Assembly (NCBI GenBank): GCA_963825175.1
Contig: CAWGSA010000001.1
Location: forward strand, 868,001-932,000
Reading direction: 5' to 3'
From: DATFTF01 sp963825175
GTDB lineage: Bacteria > Acidobacteriota > Thermoanaerobaculia > UBA5066 > Gp7-AA6
Length of the DNA: 64,000 nt
The position numbers were made by a program, and so were the translations under genes. The notes under the pieces were generated by a model. It saw only the letters and a program-made list of their open reading frames with translations. It searched no databases and was not told where the DNA came from. This document shows, piece by piece, positions 43,687 to 55,573 of this stretch. The first letter of the stretch is position 1. Every line of letters begins with the position of its first letter.

Positions 43687-45444
43687 TCAGTTCGAGGTCG
43701 GAGCCGGCTTGAGAGCGGCGATCGGCGCCGGAAGCGGTTGATTCCAACCAGGCCGTTGGTCCCAGCCCAGTCGGTGCGCTGTCTCTTCGTTGATGGACCC
43801 GTCGGCCTTCAGGATGCCGTTGGCCTTGAGACGCCGGATGCTCTCGGCGGGCAGGCCGCGCAAGAAGAGCGGGTCGGACGCCGAAGACGGAACGAAGATC
43901 GTGTTTGCAACGACCGGCTGGAAGTCCTTGAAGGCTTTCCTCACACCGTTGACGGTGAAATCGAAATCGACGTCGGCCGATCCCTGAATGACGATTTCAT
44001 CGAGCGAACGCTTGACGCAGGCCAGAGTCGCCAGCGAACCGACGGGGGTGACTTGAACGGTGATGCCCGCTTCATCGCTCACCATCTTGAAATCCTCGGG
44101 AATCGCGATCGTCGCGAAGCCGTCGGTAATGTGTCCGCTTCCGCGGAAGTAGGTCCCGACCTCGGGCCCTTCCAGACACGCGTAGCGAATTTCCTTTGTC
44201 GGATCCGTGGGATGGGGTTCGACGAAGGTCTTGTCTCCCGATGCACCGATATCGCCACTGGCGTAGAGCCCGTAGCCGCCGGTGCCTGCAACTCCCCAAA
44301 CTCCGGGCCATGCGCCTGTGGCGATGCCTGTACCCGCAACTCCCTTGACGCCCGGTCCGCCTTCGGCGCTCGTACCGCCGCTACCGCCGATCCCCAGCAC
44401 ACCGATCGAATCAGGAGGGTCGTTCGTGCTATCGACATTGCCTCCGAAGACCCCGATCCCCGTCTGCGAGACGCCAAAGACTCCGTATCCGTGGGCGGTG
44501 TTGATCCCGGCGACGCCGGAGTTGTTGTTGTCGGGCGTGTCGCCGTGGACGCCGTCGGCGGCCTGGCTGTGGCCATAGACGCCCCAGCCGAACGTGCTCG
44601 AGCCGTGAACGCCCGTCGCACCGGTTCCGAACACACCGTCGCCGCTGTTGCTCGCGCCGGAGACTCCCGCCCCCGACGAGCTGCCGCCATTCACGCCGAC
44701 GCCCGAGGTGCTCTGACCTTCGACGCCGTTGCCGCCGCCGCTCGCTCCGAAGACTCCTTTCCCTCCTCCGGTGTTTTTCCCGTAAACGCCGGATGAGCCG
44801 GCCCCGGCCGTCTCCCCCTGCACGCCGTCGCCCGAGGCATTCACTCCCCGGATCGCGCCGCCGCCAGAGCTGGCGGTGATGAGCAGCTGCTCCCCGCTGT
44901 TCAAGGTGGAAACGTAGTAGCCGTTCACGTCGACGGTGAACTGGACCGAGCCGCCGCCCTGGTTGACCTGGACCACGATGTTCCCGGAGCCGACCGACAC
45001 CACGCCGGCGTTGGCCCTCTGAGTTTCCGAGGGCGGATAGTTGATCCAGGCGCTCGTCGGCGGTGAGGAGACCCCGACCTTGAAGACGCCGTTGCCGGTC
45101 GCTCCGGTGATCGAAAAGACCGTGATGTTGACGGAGACGGCGCCCACTGACGACGGGATGCCGCACGGCGCGCCGCTCAGGCTGACCGTTCTCGGCGTGT
45201 TCTCGGGCAGCGCGGAGGTATTGCGCGAGTCGTACTGCCGGCACGGCGTGACCGCCACGAACGGCAGGGCCCCGGTCAGGTCGCCTTGCACGCTCAGAGG
45301 TCGGGCCGATGCCACATCGACAGACCTCGGCGACCAGAACGCCGGCGCGCGCCAGTCGCGAATCGTCTCCGGTTGGCGCGCTTCTGCGAAGGCGCTGGCC
45401 ATACCGAGCAACAGCCCAATCACGATCCGGAAAGGTGAAACCAT
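43687..45444 (-). CDS. Tandem GVxG-repeat surface protein C
   Basis: A 585-aa paralogue. The signal peptide is about 1-22. The N-domain, GVxG shaft and C-terminal domain (FVEPHPTDPTKEIRYACLEG, TYFRGSGHI) are as in the other three. A segment GVHGSSTFGWGVYGHSQ is shared almost unchanged with protein D, and GVYGKNTGGGKGVFG with B and D, which points to exchange of repeat blocks. The ATG at 45444 has AGGAGGATTT upstream. The gap to B is 67 bp. Confidence 0.85.
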   Translation of the reverse strand: MVSPFRIVIGLLLGMASAFAEARQPETIRDWRAPAFWSPRSVDVASARPLSVQGDLTGALPFVAVTPCRQYDSRNTSALPENTPRTVSLSGAPCGIPSSVGAVSVNITVFSITGATGNGVFKVGVSSPPTSAWINYPPSETQRANAGVVSVGSGNIVVQVNQGGGSVQFTVDVNGYYVSTLNSGEQLLITASSGGGAIRGVNASGDGVQGETAGAGSSGVYGKNTGGGKGVFGASGGGNGVEGQSTSGVGVNGGSSSGAGVSGASNSGDGVFGTGATGVHGSSTFGWGVYGHSQAADGVHGDTPDNNNSGVAGINTAHGYGVFGVSQTGIGVFGGNVDSTNDPPDSIGVLGIGGSGGTSAEGGPGVKGVAGTGIATGAWPGVWGVAGTGGYGLYASGDIGASGDKTFVEPHPTDPTKEIRYACLEGPEVGTYFRGSGHITDGFATIAIPEDFKMVSDEAGITVQVTPVGSLATLACVKRSLDEIVIQGSADVDFDFTVNGVRKAFKDFQPVVANTIFVPSSASDPLFLRGLPAESIRRLKANGILKADGSINEETAHRLGWDQRPGWNQPLPAPIAALKPAPTSN

Positions 45445-45506
45445 AAATCCTCCTTCATGAAGTCTCAGAACGCGCAATCGCATCGACTTCCGCTGCCTGC
45501 AACCGC

Positions 45507-47321
45507 TCAGTGTGATGTGGAGGCCGGCTCGTTCTCGGCGGGCCGGGTCGGAGGGACTCGATCCCATCCAGGCCGCTGGTCCCAACCGAGCCGATGGGCC
45601 GTCTCGAGATTGAGCGTGCCGTCGTCGTTCAAGATTCCGTTGGCCTTGAGCCGGCGAGCGGCCTCGTCGGGCAACTGCATGAGCGTCTTGTCCGACGCGC
45701 TTCTCGGAACGAAGGCGACGTTGTCCTGGATCGGCTCATAGTTCTTATAGCCGGCCCGCACCCCGTTGACCACGTAGTCGAACTCCACGTCCGCGGAACC
45801 CTGGACCACGATTTTGTCCAGAGAGCGACTGATGACCGCCAGAGTCGCGAGCTGGCCGACGGGCGTCACCACGGCACTCAGTCCAACAGGTGACGTCACG
45901 AGCCGGAAGCTTTCCGGGACGTCGATCTCCGCGTATCCGCCGGTGAGGTGACCGGTCCCTCGGAAGTAGGTTCCCGACTCCGGTCCCTCCAGGCTCACGA
46001 ACGCGATCTGCTTTGTCGGGTCGGTGGGATGCGGAGTGACGAAGTTCTTGTTGTCGACGACCCACAGGGCCTGATACATCGTTACGGTATTGTTGAAGTG
46101 CGCGTCCCCTTCCGCCAGCAGGGCGAGCGAACCCGCGAAACAAATAGGATGCCCTGGAACGCAATCCACTTCGGTACCCACGGCGTGGACTCCGACGCCA
46201 GCCTGCGAGTTTCCGGTCGCTGTTCCGAACACTCCATTCCCGTTGTTTGTCGATCCAAACACTCCGTTGCCGTCGTTCGTCGACCCGAAGACTCCATAGC
46301 CGTTGGCGGTATTGATCCCGGCGACGCCCGCGCTGTTGTTGCTGGGGGTGTCGCCGTGGACACCGTCGCTCGCCTGGCTGTGGCCGTAGACTCCCCAGCC
46401 GAACGTGCTCGAGCCGTGAACGCCCGTCGCGCCGGTTCCGGAGACGCCGTCTCCCTGCGCGCTCAAGCCGAAGACGCCGTTGCCGTTGCCGTCATTCACC
46501 CCCGCGACTCCCGATGCGCTGCCTCCAGCCGAGTGTCCGTGCACGCCGTCGCCCGAGGTGCTCTGACCTTCGACGCCGTTGCCGCTCGTGCTGGCGCCAA
46601 ACACGCCCTTGCCCCCGCCGGTGTTGTTTCCGTAGACGCCGGACGAGCCGCCGCCCGCCGTCTGCCCCTGAACGCCGTCGCCCGACGAATTCACTCCTCG
46701 AATCGCGCCGCCGCCCGCGTTCGCCGTGATGAGGAACTGCTCCCCGTTGTTCAACGTGGAAACGTAGTAGCCGTTAACGTCGACCGTAAATTGGACCGAG
46801 CCGCCGCCCTGGTTGACCTGGACCGCGATGGTCGGAAAAGGGCTGTTCACCGGCACGACGCCGGCGTTGGCTCTTTGCGTCTCCGAGGGCGGGTAGTTGA
46901 TCCAGGCGGTCGTCGGAGGGAAGGCGAGGCCGACTTTGAAGACTCCGTTTCCCGCGGCTCCCGTGATCGAGAAGATCGTTATGTTGACCGAAACCGCGCC
47001 GATCGAGGACGGGAGGCCGCACGGGGCGCCGTTGAGACTGATTGTTCGCGGCGTGTTGTCGGCCAGCGGCGAGCTGTTGCGCGAGTCGTACTGCCGGCAC
47101 GGCGTCACCGCCACGAACGGCAAGGCCCCGGTCAGATCGCTCTGCGTGCTCAAAGGCCGCGCGGAACCCGTCTTCGCGGCTGCCGGCGACCACGACGCCG
47201 GCGCGCTCCAATTGCCGATTGCCGCCGGGCGGCTTTCTGCGCCAACGGCGGCCGCCGCGCCCGAAATCCCCAGGACGCTCAAGATCGACGGGATGACCAG
47301 GCGAACAGAACGGGACAACAT
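45507..47321 (-). CDS. Tandem GVxG-repeat surface protein D (first in order of transcription)
   Basis: A 604-aa paralogue nearest the divergent regulator. The signal peptide is about 1-28, then PCRQYDSRN...VNGYYV. The GVxG shaft includes three near-identical NGVFGSTNDG/NNG units, evidence of recent local duplication. A short insertion with two cysteines (VDCVPGHPICFAG) precedes the C-terminal domain. That domain keeps VTPHPTDPTKQIAFVSLEGPE and TYFRGTGHL. The ATG at 47321 has AAGGAGGAACC upstream. It is the likely promoter-proximal gene of the block. Confidence 0.85.
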   Translation of the reverse strand: MLSRSVRLVIPSILSVLGISGAAAAVGAESRPAAIGNWSAPASWSPAAAKTGSARPLSTQSDLTGALPFVAVTPCRQYDSRNSSPLADNTPRTISLNGAPCGLPSSIGAVSVNITIFSITGAAGNGVFKVGLAFPPTTAWINYPPSETQRANAGVVPVNSPFPTIAVQVNQGGGSVQFTVDVNGYYVSTLNNGEQFLITANAGGGAIRGVNSSGDGVQGQTAGGGSSGVYGNNTGGGKGVFGASTSGNGVEGQSTSGDGVHGHSAGGSASGVAGVNDGNGNGVFGLSAQGDGVSGTGATGVHGSSTFGWGVYGHSQASDGVHGDTPSNNSAGVAGINTANGYGVFGSTNDGNGVFGSTNNGNGVFGTATGNSQAGVGVHAVGTEVDCVPGHPICFAGSLALLAEGDAHFNNTVTMYQALWVVDNKNFVTPHPTDPTKQIAFVSLEGPESGTYFRGTGHLTGGYAEIDVPESFRLVTSPVGLSAVVTPVGQLATLAVISRSLDKIVVQGSADVEFDYVVNGVRAGYKNYEPIQDNVAFVPRSASDKTLMQLPDEAARRLKANGILNDDGTLNLETAHRLGWDQRPGWDRVPPTRPAENEPASTSH

Positions 47322-47416
47322 GGGCGGTTCCTCCTTCGCCGCGAAGGATGCCCGCATGGAATAATTCGGTCCTTGGGCTAGCGCTGGGTTCTCTATGGAT
47401 TTCTTCTGGCCAGACG
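47322..47416. promoter_or_regulatory. Divergent intergenic region between surface-protein block and regulator
   Basis: 95 bp separating two divergent starts. It must hold at least the promoter of the regulator and probably that of the block. The only AT-rich patch is AATAATTC near 47360. No clear operator repeat is visible. Confidence 0.35.
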
Positions 47417-50400
47417 ATGGATAGCTCGGCGAACGCCCCCGCCGATCAGTACGGCTTTGGCTTGTTCCGCCTGGAGGCCCGGGAGCGCCGCCTCTGGCGG
47501 GACGGCGAGCTCCTGGCTCTGCAACCCAAGGTCTTCGACACCCTCGTTCTTCTCGTCGCGAACGCCGGGCGCCTCATGACCAAGGAAGCGCTCATGGCGG
47601 CTCTCTGGCCCGACGCCGTCGTCGAAGAGAGCAATCTCACCAAGAACGTCTGGTCCATCCGGAAGGCCCTCGGAGATTCCGACGGCGGAGGTCTCTATAT
47701 CGAGACGATCCCGCGGGTGGGTTATCGCTTCGTCGCGCCGGTCCGGGTCGGTCCGGAGAAAGAGCCCGCCGCGACCCGGGCGGAAGCGATGCCGGCGGTC
47801 AAACCCACGCCGGCCGAAGCGGCGCCGGCGCCCGTTGGCATTCCCACGGCGCCCGTGGCGCCTCCCCCCACGAGCCACACGACGCGGCTGGGCCCTTACG
47901 AGATCCTCGCCCCCATCGGCGCCGGCGGGATGGGAGAGGTCTACCGCGCGCGTGATCCCCGGCTGAACCGAGAGGTCGCGATCAAGGTTCTTCCCAAATC
48001 CCTGGCCCAGGATCCGGAACGCTTGCGGCGCTTTGAGCAGGAGGCTCGATCGGCCAGCGCGATCAATCACCCCGGCATCACGGCGGTCCACGATTTCGGC
48101 TCGCACGAAGGCTCGCCCTACATCGTCACCGAGCTGCTCGAGGGCGAGACGCTTCGACTGAGGCTGGCCGCCGGGCCGTTGCCCCCGCGCAAGGCGATCG
48201 ACTACGCGATTGCCGCTCGCGGAGGGCCTCGCCGCCGCTCACGAAAAGGGGGTCGTCCATCGAGACGTGAAACCGGAGAACGTTTTCGTGACCAGAGACG
48301 GCCGGGTCAAGATCCTGGACTTCGGTCTGGCCAAGTGGACGCCCGGCGGTCCGGGCGTTGAAGCCGCCGATGGCTGGGCGTCCGCCGCCGCCACCGAGCC
48401 CGGCTCCGTGATGGGAACCTCCGGCTACATGTCGCCGGAGCAGGTGCGGGGACTGCCGGCCGACCGGCGCTCTGACATCTTCTCCTTCGGCGCCGTCCTC
48501 TACGAGATGCTCTCGGGCCGGCGCGCGTTTGCCCGCGAAACGGCCGCGGAGACGATGACGGCGATCCTGAAGGAGGAGCCGCCGGAATTCTCGGCGATCG
48601 GAATCAGCATGCCGCCGGATCTCGAACGGATCGTCCGTCACTGCCTGGAGAAGAATCCGGAGGAGCGGTTCCAGTCGGCCCGCGATCTGATCTTCGGTCT
48701 GGCCAGCGCCAGCATCACGGCCGTTTCGGGGACAGCGCCGCGAGCGGAACCAGGCTCGGCCGCCGGCCCGGCATCGAAACCTGGCCGTCGCCGGATTTCA
48801 CCCGCGCTCCTCACCGCTGGTCTCGCCGCGGCCGTCCTGGTCGGTCTGGCTCTTCTCATCGCCTACCGCGCGAGGCCGCGTTCCGCGCCCTCCCCGACGA
48901 CCGCGAAGTCTGTTCCTCACGCACGGCGCTCGATCGCCGTTCTCGGCCTGCGCAATCTCTCCGACCGCCACGAAGCGGACTGGCTCTCGACCGCGCTCGC
49001 GGCGATGGTGACCGCCGAGCTTTCCGCGGGAGAACAGATGCGGATCGTGCCGGCGGAGAACGTCGCGCGCCGCCGCCTGACGCCCGCGACGGGCGCTCTT
49101 TCCGCCGAGACGCTCGGGACGATGCGCAACGACCTCGACGCCGACGAGGTCGTCCTCGGCTCTTACGTCGCGATTCCCGCGCCGGGCGGCGAGCAGATCC
49201 GCCTCGACGTCCTGGTGCAGGACACCGGGAGCGGCGAGACGCTGGCGGCGGTCTCCGAGACGGGGACGGAGTCGGATCTCTTCCGCCTCGTTTCGGCAGC
49301 GGGACAGATCCTGCGCTTGAAGCTCGGTCTGGCCGGACGAACGGACGTGGAGGCCGCGGCGGTCGCGGCCGCCCTCCCCAGGAATCCCGCGGCGGCCCGC
49401 CTCTACGCCGAAGGGCTCGATCGCCTGCACCGCGGCGAAGCCTCCGCCGCGCGCGACCTTCTGCTCCGCGCGACGGCGGCGGAGCCGGGCTTCGCGCTGG
49501 CCCACTCCGCGCTCTCGGAGGCCTGGGTGACGCTCGGGTACGACGCGCGCGCGGAGGACGAGGCGGGCAAAGCCGTCGAGCGGTCGGAGGGACTGTCCCG
49601 GGAAGAGCGTTTGGGTGTTCAGGCGCAGCGCGCGCAGGCCCGCAAGAAATGGGACGAGGCCGTCCAGCTCTACCAGGCGCTTTGGACCTGGTTCCCCGAC
49701 GACATCGAATATGGTCTTCGCGTGGCGCGGATGCAGATCGCGGCAGGCCGCGCGAACGCGGCGCTGCAGACCGTCGCTTTGCTCCGAAAGTCGCCCGGCA
49801 TCCAGGCCGAGGACCCGCGCATCGACCTCGCGGAGGCGGCCGCCGCTGCCGCGCTCTCGGATCACCGGCGCCAGCTGGCCGCGGCGACACGGGCCGTGGA
49901 CAAGGCCCATCGGCTCGGGACCAAGATGATCCTGGCGCAGGCGCGCCTGGAAGAAGGCAGCGCGATGGAAGACCTGGGCGACTACGCGGGCCCGCTGCCG
50001 AAGTACGAGGAGGCGCGGTCCCTCTACAGGCAGGTCGGCGACCGCGCCGGCGAGGCGTCCGCCCTGTCGAGCCTCGCCGGATTGCGCGCCGCCCGCGGCG
50101 ACATTTCCGGATCGCGCGCGCTCTATGGGCAGGCGTTCGACATCTTCTCCGACATCGGCGACCGGCACGGCCAGGCGGCCGCCCTGACCAACACGATCAA
50201 CCTCGACTGGCTCTTGGCCGGCGACCTGCGCTTGATCGGCCAGGAGCTCGAGCGGCTCCGCGCGCTCTACCAGGAAGTCGCCGATCGCTCGGGCATCGCC
50301 TGGGCCTTGAACGGGATCGGCACCGTGGCCTGGGACCAGGGGGATCTGGCCCGCGCCATGGATCTTCACCGACAGGCGCTCGCCATTTCCCGCGAGATTG

Positions 50401-51173
50401 CCAAACCGACCTGGGAGGCCTGGAGCCTGGAGTGCATCGGCGACGTGAGCCACTCCGGGGGAAACCTGCAATCCGCGCGCGAGAGCTACGAGCAGGCGCT
50501 GGCGATCCGCATCCGCTTGAAGGACGAGGCGGGACGGGCGGGGGTTCTCAACGAGCTCTCCAGCATCTTCTTCGACATGGGAGACGTCGCCCGCGCGCGC
50601 GCCGCGGCCCAGGAAGCGATGGCGATCGCGACGAAGCTCGGGGACGTCGACACGCGCGCGCAGATCGCGCTCTCGGTCGCCGACGCGCTGACGGCTTCGG
50701 GACAACCGGAGGAGGCCGCGCGCCTGGCCCGCGAGGCGGGCGAGCACTTCCGGGAGCAGCGCGAGAAGGGAAACTCGGCGCTCGCGCAAGGCACCCTCGT
50801 GCGCGCGCTCTTGGCGCTCGGCCGGCGCCGCGACGCCAAGGAGATCTCGGACCAGGCCCGCCCCCTGCTCGAGGATGCGCAGCAGAACGAGGTCCTTCCC
50901 GCGCGTCTCGCCTTCGCCCGGGCCGACGCCGCCGCCGGCCTCGCCGGGCCGGCGCGCAAGGAGATTCAGCAGGTCCTGCAGAAGGCGGATCGGATCGGCT
51001 GGGTCAATTTTCAGCTGGACGCCCGCTTGGCCCTCGCGCAGCTCGATCTCGACTCCGGCCAGGCGGCGCGGGGCCGCGCCGAGCTCGCTTCGCTCGCGCG
51101 CGACGCGACGTCGAGCGGCTTCGGCCGGTTCGCGGGCGAGGCCTCACGCCTCCTCGAGGCGCCGGCGCACTGA
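47417..51173 (+). pseudogene. Winged-helix / Ser-Thr kinase / TPR regulator, interrupted by one frameshift
   Basis: One gene read in two frames. Codons from 47417 give an OmpR/CadC-type winged helix (about 12-105, FDTLVLLVANAGRLMTKEAL...PRVGYRFVAPV) and the kinase N-lobe (GAGGMGEVY, AIKVLP) up to KAIDYAI. One extra base near 48213-48216 shifts the frame. The second frame continues AEGLAAAHEKGVVHRDVKPEN, DFGLAK, GTSGYMSPEQ, a transmembrane helix and about 600 residues of TPR repeats, ending at 51173. The domains are otherwise complete and uneroded. This suggests a sequencing or assembly error, or a very recent mutation. The full product would be about 1250 aa and is divergent from the tandem surface-protein block. 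Confidence 0.8.
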
Positions 51174-51236
51174 GCCGGATATAGCAAATCTGATATATTC
51201 GGTGGGGCTGGGGTTCCGCTACATCGAAAAGGGCCC

Positions 51237-52001
51237 CTACATCGCCAGCTTGATCACCGCGAAGACGGCTCCCTGCGGATCCGCGAGCACGGCGAAACGG
51301 CCGACGTTGTCGATGGTGGTGGGCGGGACGATCGGCTTGCCGCCGAGATCGCTCGCCTTCTTCGCCGTCCCGTCGCAGTCTTCGACCGCGAAGTAGGTCA
51401 GCCAGTTCGGCGGCACCGAGCCCCACTCGGGGGGAATCTTCATCATGCCGCCGATCGACGTTCCGGCGCGCTGGAACTCGGTGTAGTCGCCTCCGGCCTT
51501 GGCGCCCCAGCCGAAGAGGCCCGTGTAGAACGTCTTGGCCGACTCGGTGTCGGTCGTGTCGAGCTCGCACCAGCACATCGCGCCGGGCTCGTTGACGACC
51601 TCCGCGCCGATGTGCTTCTTCGCCTGCCACACGCAGAAGGCCGCGCCTTCGCGGTCCCGGATCGTCGCCATGCGGCCCACGTCCATCACGTCGAACGGCT
51701 CGGCCAGAAGCGTTCCTCCCAGGTCCTTCGCTTTCTTCGCCGATTCGTCGGCGGACGAAACGGTCACGTAAATGTTCCAGTGCGGCGGCACGCCCTTTTG
51801 CTGCGGCCCCAGCCCGTACATCGCCCCGACGCTCTTGCTCCCTTTCTTCCACATCGTGTAGACCATGTCGGGGCCGGCGGGAGAATCGGCGAAGCTCCAT
51901 CCGAAGAGAGCGGCGTAGAACTTCTTGGCGCCCTCCGAATCGCTCGTGGCCAGCTCGGCCCAGGAAAAGCTGCCGGGTTCGTGACGCGTGACTTCGGTCA
52001 T
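51237..52001 (-). CDS. Two-domain VOC (glyoxalase/bleomycin-resistance) family protein
   Basis: A 254-aa protein with two tandem VOC domains: SFSWAELATSDSEGAKKFYAALFGW (about 10-125) and MCWCELDTTDTESAKTFYTGLFGW (about 140-254). Each has the FYxxLFGW signature seen in the CFP30/27-kDa antigen group. Such proteins are often metal-independent and of unknown activity. The ATG at 52001 follows GAGGAGGAAA. It stands alone, with the kinase-TPR gene convergent 63 bp away. Confidence 0.88.
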   Translation of the reverse strand: MTEVTRHEPGSFSWAELATSDSEGAKKFYAALFGWSFADSPAGPDMVYTMWKKGSKSVGAMYGLGPQQKGVPPHWNIYVTVSSADESAKKAKDLGGTLLAEPFDVMDVGRMATIRDREGAAFCVWQAKKHIGAEVVNEPGAMCWCELDTTDTESAKTFYTGLFGWGAKAGGDYTEFQRAGTSIGGMMKIPPEWGSVPPNWLTYFAVEDCDGTAKKASDLGGKPIVPPTTIDNVGRFAVLADPQGAVFAVIKLAM

Positions 52002-52122
52002 GGTGTTTCCTCCTCGGCTCTGCGACGCACAGACTATCCTCGACGCGCGGTCCCCGGCGACTGCTGGGGCAAGAGGGTCGCTTCGAGGGACCAGGAGCCG
52101 CGAATTCGATGCCAGGCACCGC

Positions 52123-53787
52123 TCATGGAGTCAGACCTCCGACGATGGAAACGGCTCCGTCGGAGTCGATCGTGGCGGCGTAGCCCCAGATCAGGCTCCG
52201 ATCGTCGATCCGGGTCACACGGATCTGTCCCAGTGGAAGCGTCGTGACGCCGAGCCAGCCGACGACGTCTCCGATGTAGACCGACCTCCCGGCGATGAAT
52301 TCCACCGTCTTCGAAGCGACGGCGTTGCCGTCCGCATCGAACAGATCGACGCGCAACGACACGATCCGGAACGCGCCCACCGCAAAGTCGCCGTCCTCGC
52401 GGGTGAGCTCGCAGAGCATGAGATTCGTCCGCGCGCCACCGCCCCGCGCGGCTCCGGGAAAGGAAAGCGTCGAGGGATTCAGGCTCGTCAGCGTCGACAG
52501 GCGGATCGTCGGGATGACCGCAGACTGGCCGGGGCGATCCGCGTTGAAGATCCGGGCGCGGACGGACGGCAGCTCCGCCTCCTGTTCGCCCCGGACGTAG
52601 TACGTGAAGAGCCCGTTGGGATTCGACGGTCCGAGATCGAACCGGGCGGACCCGCCTGGTGGAAGATTCGCGGCTGGCTCCGGAAGGCTCCCCTCGATCG
52701 AGATGCCCGAGGGCCTCACCGAGATTCCGGCAAAGACGGTGAGCGGCCGCGGCAGGACGTTGGAAACCTCGATCGCCGTCCTCCACGGACCGCTCGTGCC
52801 GACGCCCGCGGCGACAACGGCGTCAGGCCGGACTTCGGCCAGGCGCCCTGCGCGCGACTCCAGAAACTCCGCGCCGAAGAGCGAGAGGGTGATTCCCGTC
52901 GGCTGGCTCGCGCGGTCGGGGAGCGGGTACTCGGTGATGCGAAAGTCTGCGGACATGAAGCCGATCTGGCCGGCGGCCCTCTCGGAGAACCAGGCTCCCG
53001 CGCCCGGTGAGAAGTCGGCGACGATTCCGAGGGGCTCGCTCGCGGGAGTCGGAATGGGGATCTCCTGGAGCGCCGCGTGTGGCACGTCACTGGGAAAGCC
53101 AAAGCTCAGTACGCCGATGCGGTTGCCGGTCGTCTCCGTGAACCAGAGGTGTGCGCCGCCGTCGGAAGAGAACTCCTGTGGGCCCGACCCCGGTGTCAGC
53201 GCGACCTCCACGATCTGGCCGTTGACGAGGCAGCCGAGCCGGTCCGCTCCGAACTCGGCGAAGCACACGCCGCCTTCCACGGCCGTAATGCCTCGAGAGC
53301 TCGCGTTCGGTGTCGGAATCGCATACTCGATGACGGATCCGTCGGCGTTCAAGCGTCCTATCTTGTTCCCCGCGGATTCGGTGAACCAGGCGCCGCCGTT
53401 CTCGGCGGGCACGATTCCCCACGGAGCGCTCTGCGGCGTGGGAATGGCGTACTCGGTGATCGTTCCGTCGGATGCGAGCCGGCCGATCTTGCCAGCCTTA
53501 AGCTCGGTGAACCAGACCGCGTTGTTCGAGCCGAGAGCGATGCCGTGCGGCCCGGAATTCGGAGTCGGCACCGGAAACTCCTGAAACTGTCCGTCGCGCG
53601 TCAGCGTCGCGATGCGGTTGGCGTCGAACTCAGTGAACCAGTATGCGTATGCGAAACCGACCAGCTGCGTCGCGCCGCCCGGAGAACCGGGGATCGCCAG
53701 GTCGCGAAAGACGCCGGTCGCCGCACCGGACACCGAGGCGACCGAGAGAAGCAGAAGCGATCGCAGGACGCGTCCGAGCGTCGGCAT
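52123..53787 (-). CDS. Secreted virginiamycin-B-lyase-like beta-propeller protein
   Basis: A 554-aa exported protein. The signal peptide is about 1-22. Six or seven Vgb-type blades repeat WFTE...IGRL..DG.I.EY.IPTP...P.GI (about 30-320). A C-terminal portion of about 230 residues consists of immunoglobulin-like beta domains (IEVSNVLPRPLTVFAG, TNLMLCELTREDG). The propeller matches the streptogramin lyase fold, but lyase activity is not implied for exported long forms. The ribosome site AAGGAGGTCCTC is ideal. It starts 34 bp after thiC on the same strand and may share its transcript. Confidence 0.87.
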   Translation of the reverse strand: MPTLGRVLRSLLLLSVASVSGAATGVFRDLAIPGSPGGATQLVGFAYAYWFTEFDANRIATLTRDGQFQEFPVPTPNSGPHGIALGSNNAVWFTELKAGKIGRLASDGTITEYAIPTPQSAPWGIVPAENGGAWFTESAGNKIGRLNADGSVIEYAIPTPNASSRGITAVEGGVCFAEFGADRLGCLVNGQIVEVALTPGSGPQEFSSDGGAHLWFTETTGNRIGVLSFGFPSDVPHAALQEIPIPTPASEPLGIVADFSPGAGAWFSERAAGQIGFMSADFRITEYPLPDRASQPTGITLSLFGAEFLESRAGRLAEVRPDAVVAAGVGTSGPWRTAIEVSNVLPRPLTVFAGISVRPSGISIEGSLPEPAANLPPGGSARFDLGPSNPNGLFTYYVRGEQEAELPSVRARIFNADRPGQSAVIPTIRLSTLTSLNPSTLSFPGAARGGGARTNLMLCELTREDGDFAVGAFRIVSLRVDLFDADGNAVASKTVEFIAGRSVYIGDVVGWLGVTTLPLGQIRVTRIDDRSLIWGYAATIDSDGAVSIVGGLTP

Positions 53788-53820
53788 GAGGACCTCCTTC
53801 TGCGGAAAGGCGACGGCGAG

Positions 53821-55569
<1,749 letters not shown>

Positions 55570-55573
55570 CGAA

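Noticed and set aside
39725..47381. Long plus-strand frames opposite the four surface proteins
   Set aside because: They recur in the same relative frame because the coding strand repeats, not because they are genes. They lack ribosome sites and recognisable domains.
52123..53787. Antibiotic-resistance streptogramin lyase
   Set aside because: The protein is exported, far longer than Vgb and has extra C-terminal beta domains, so only the propeller fold is shared.
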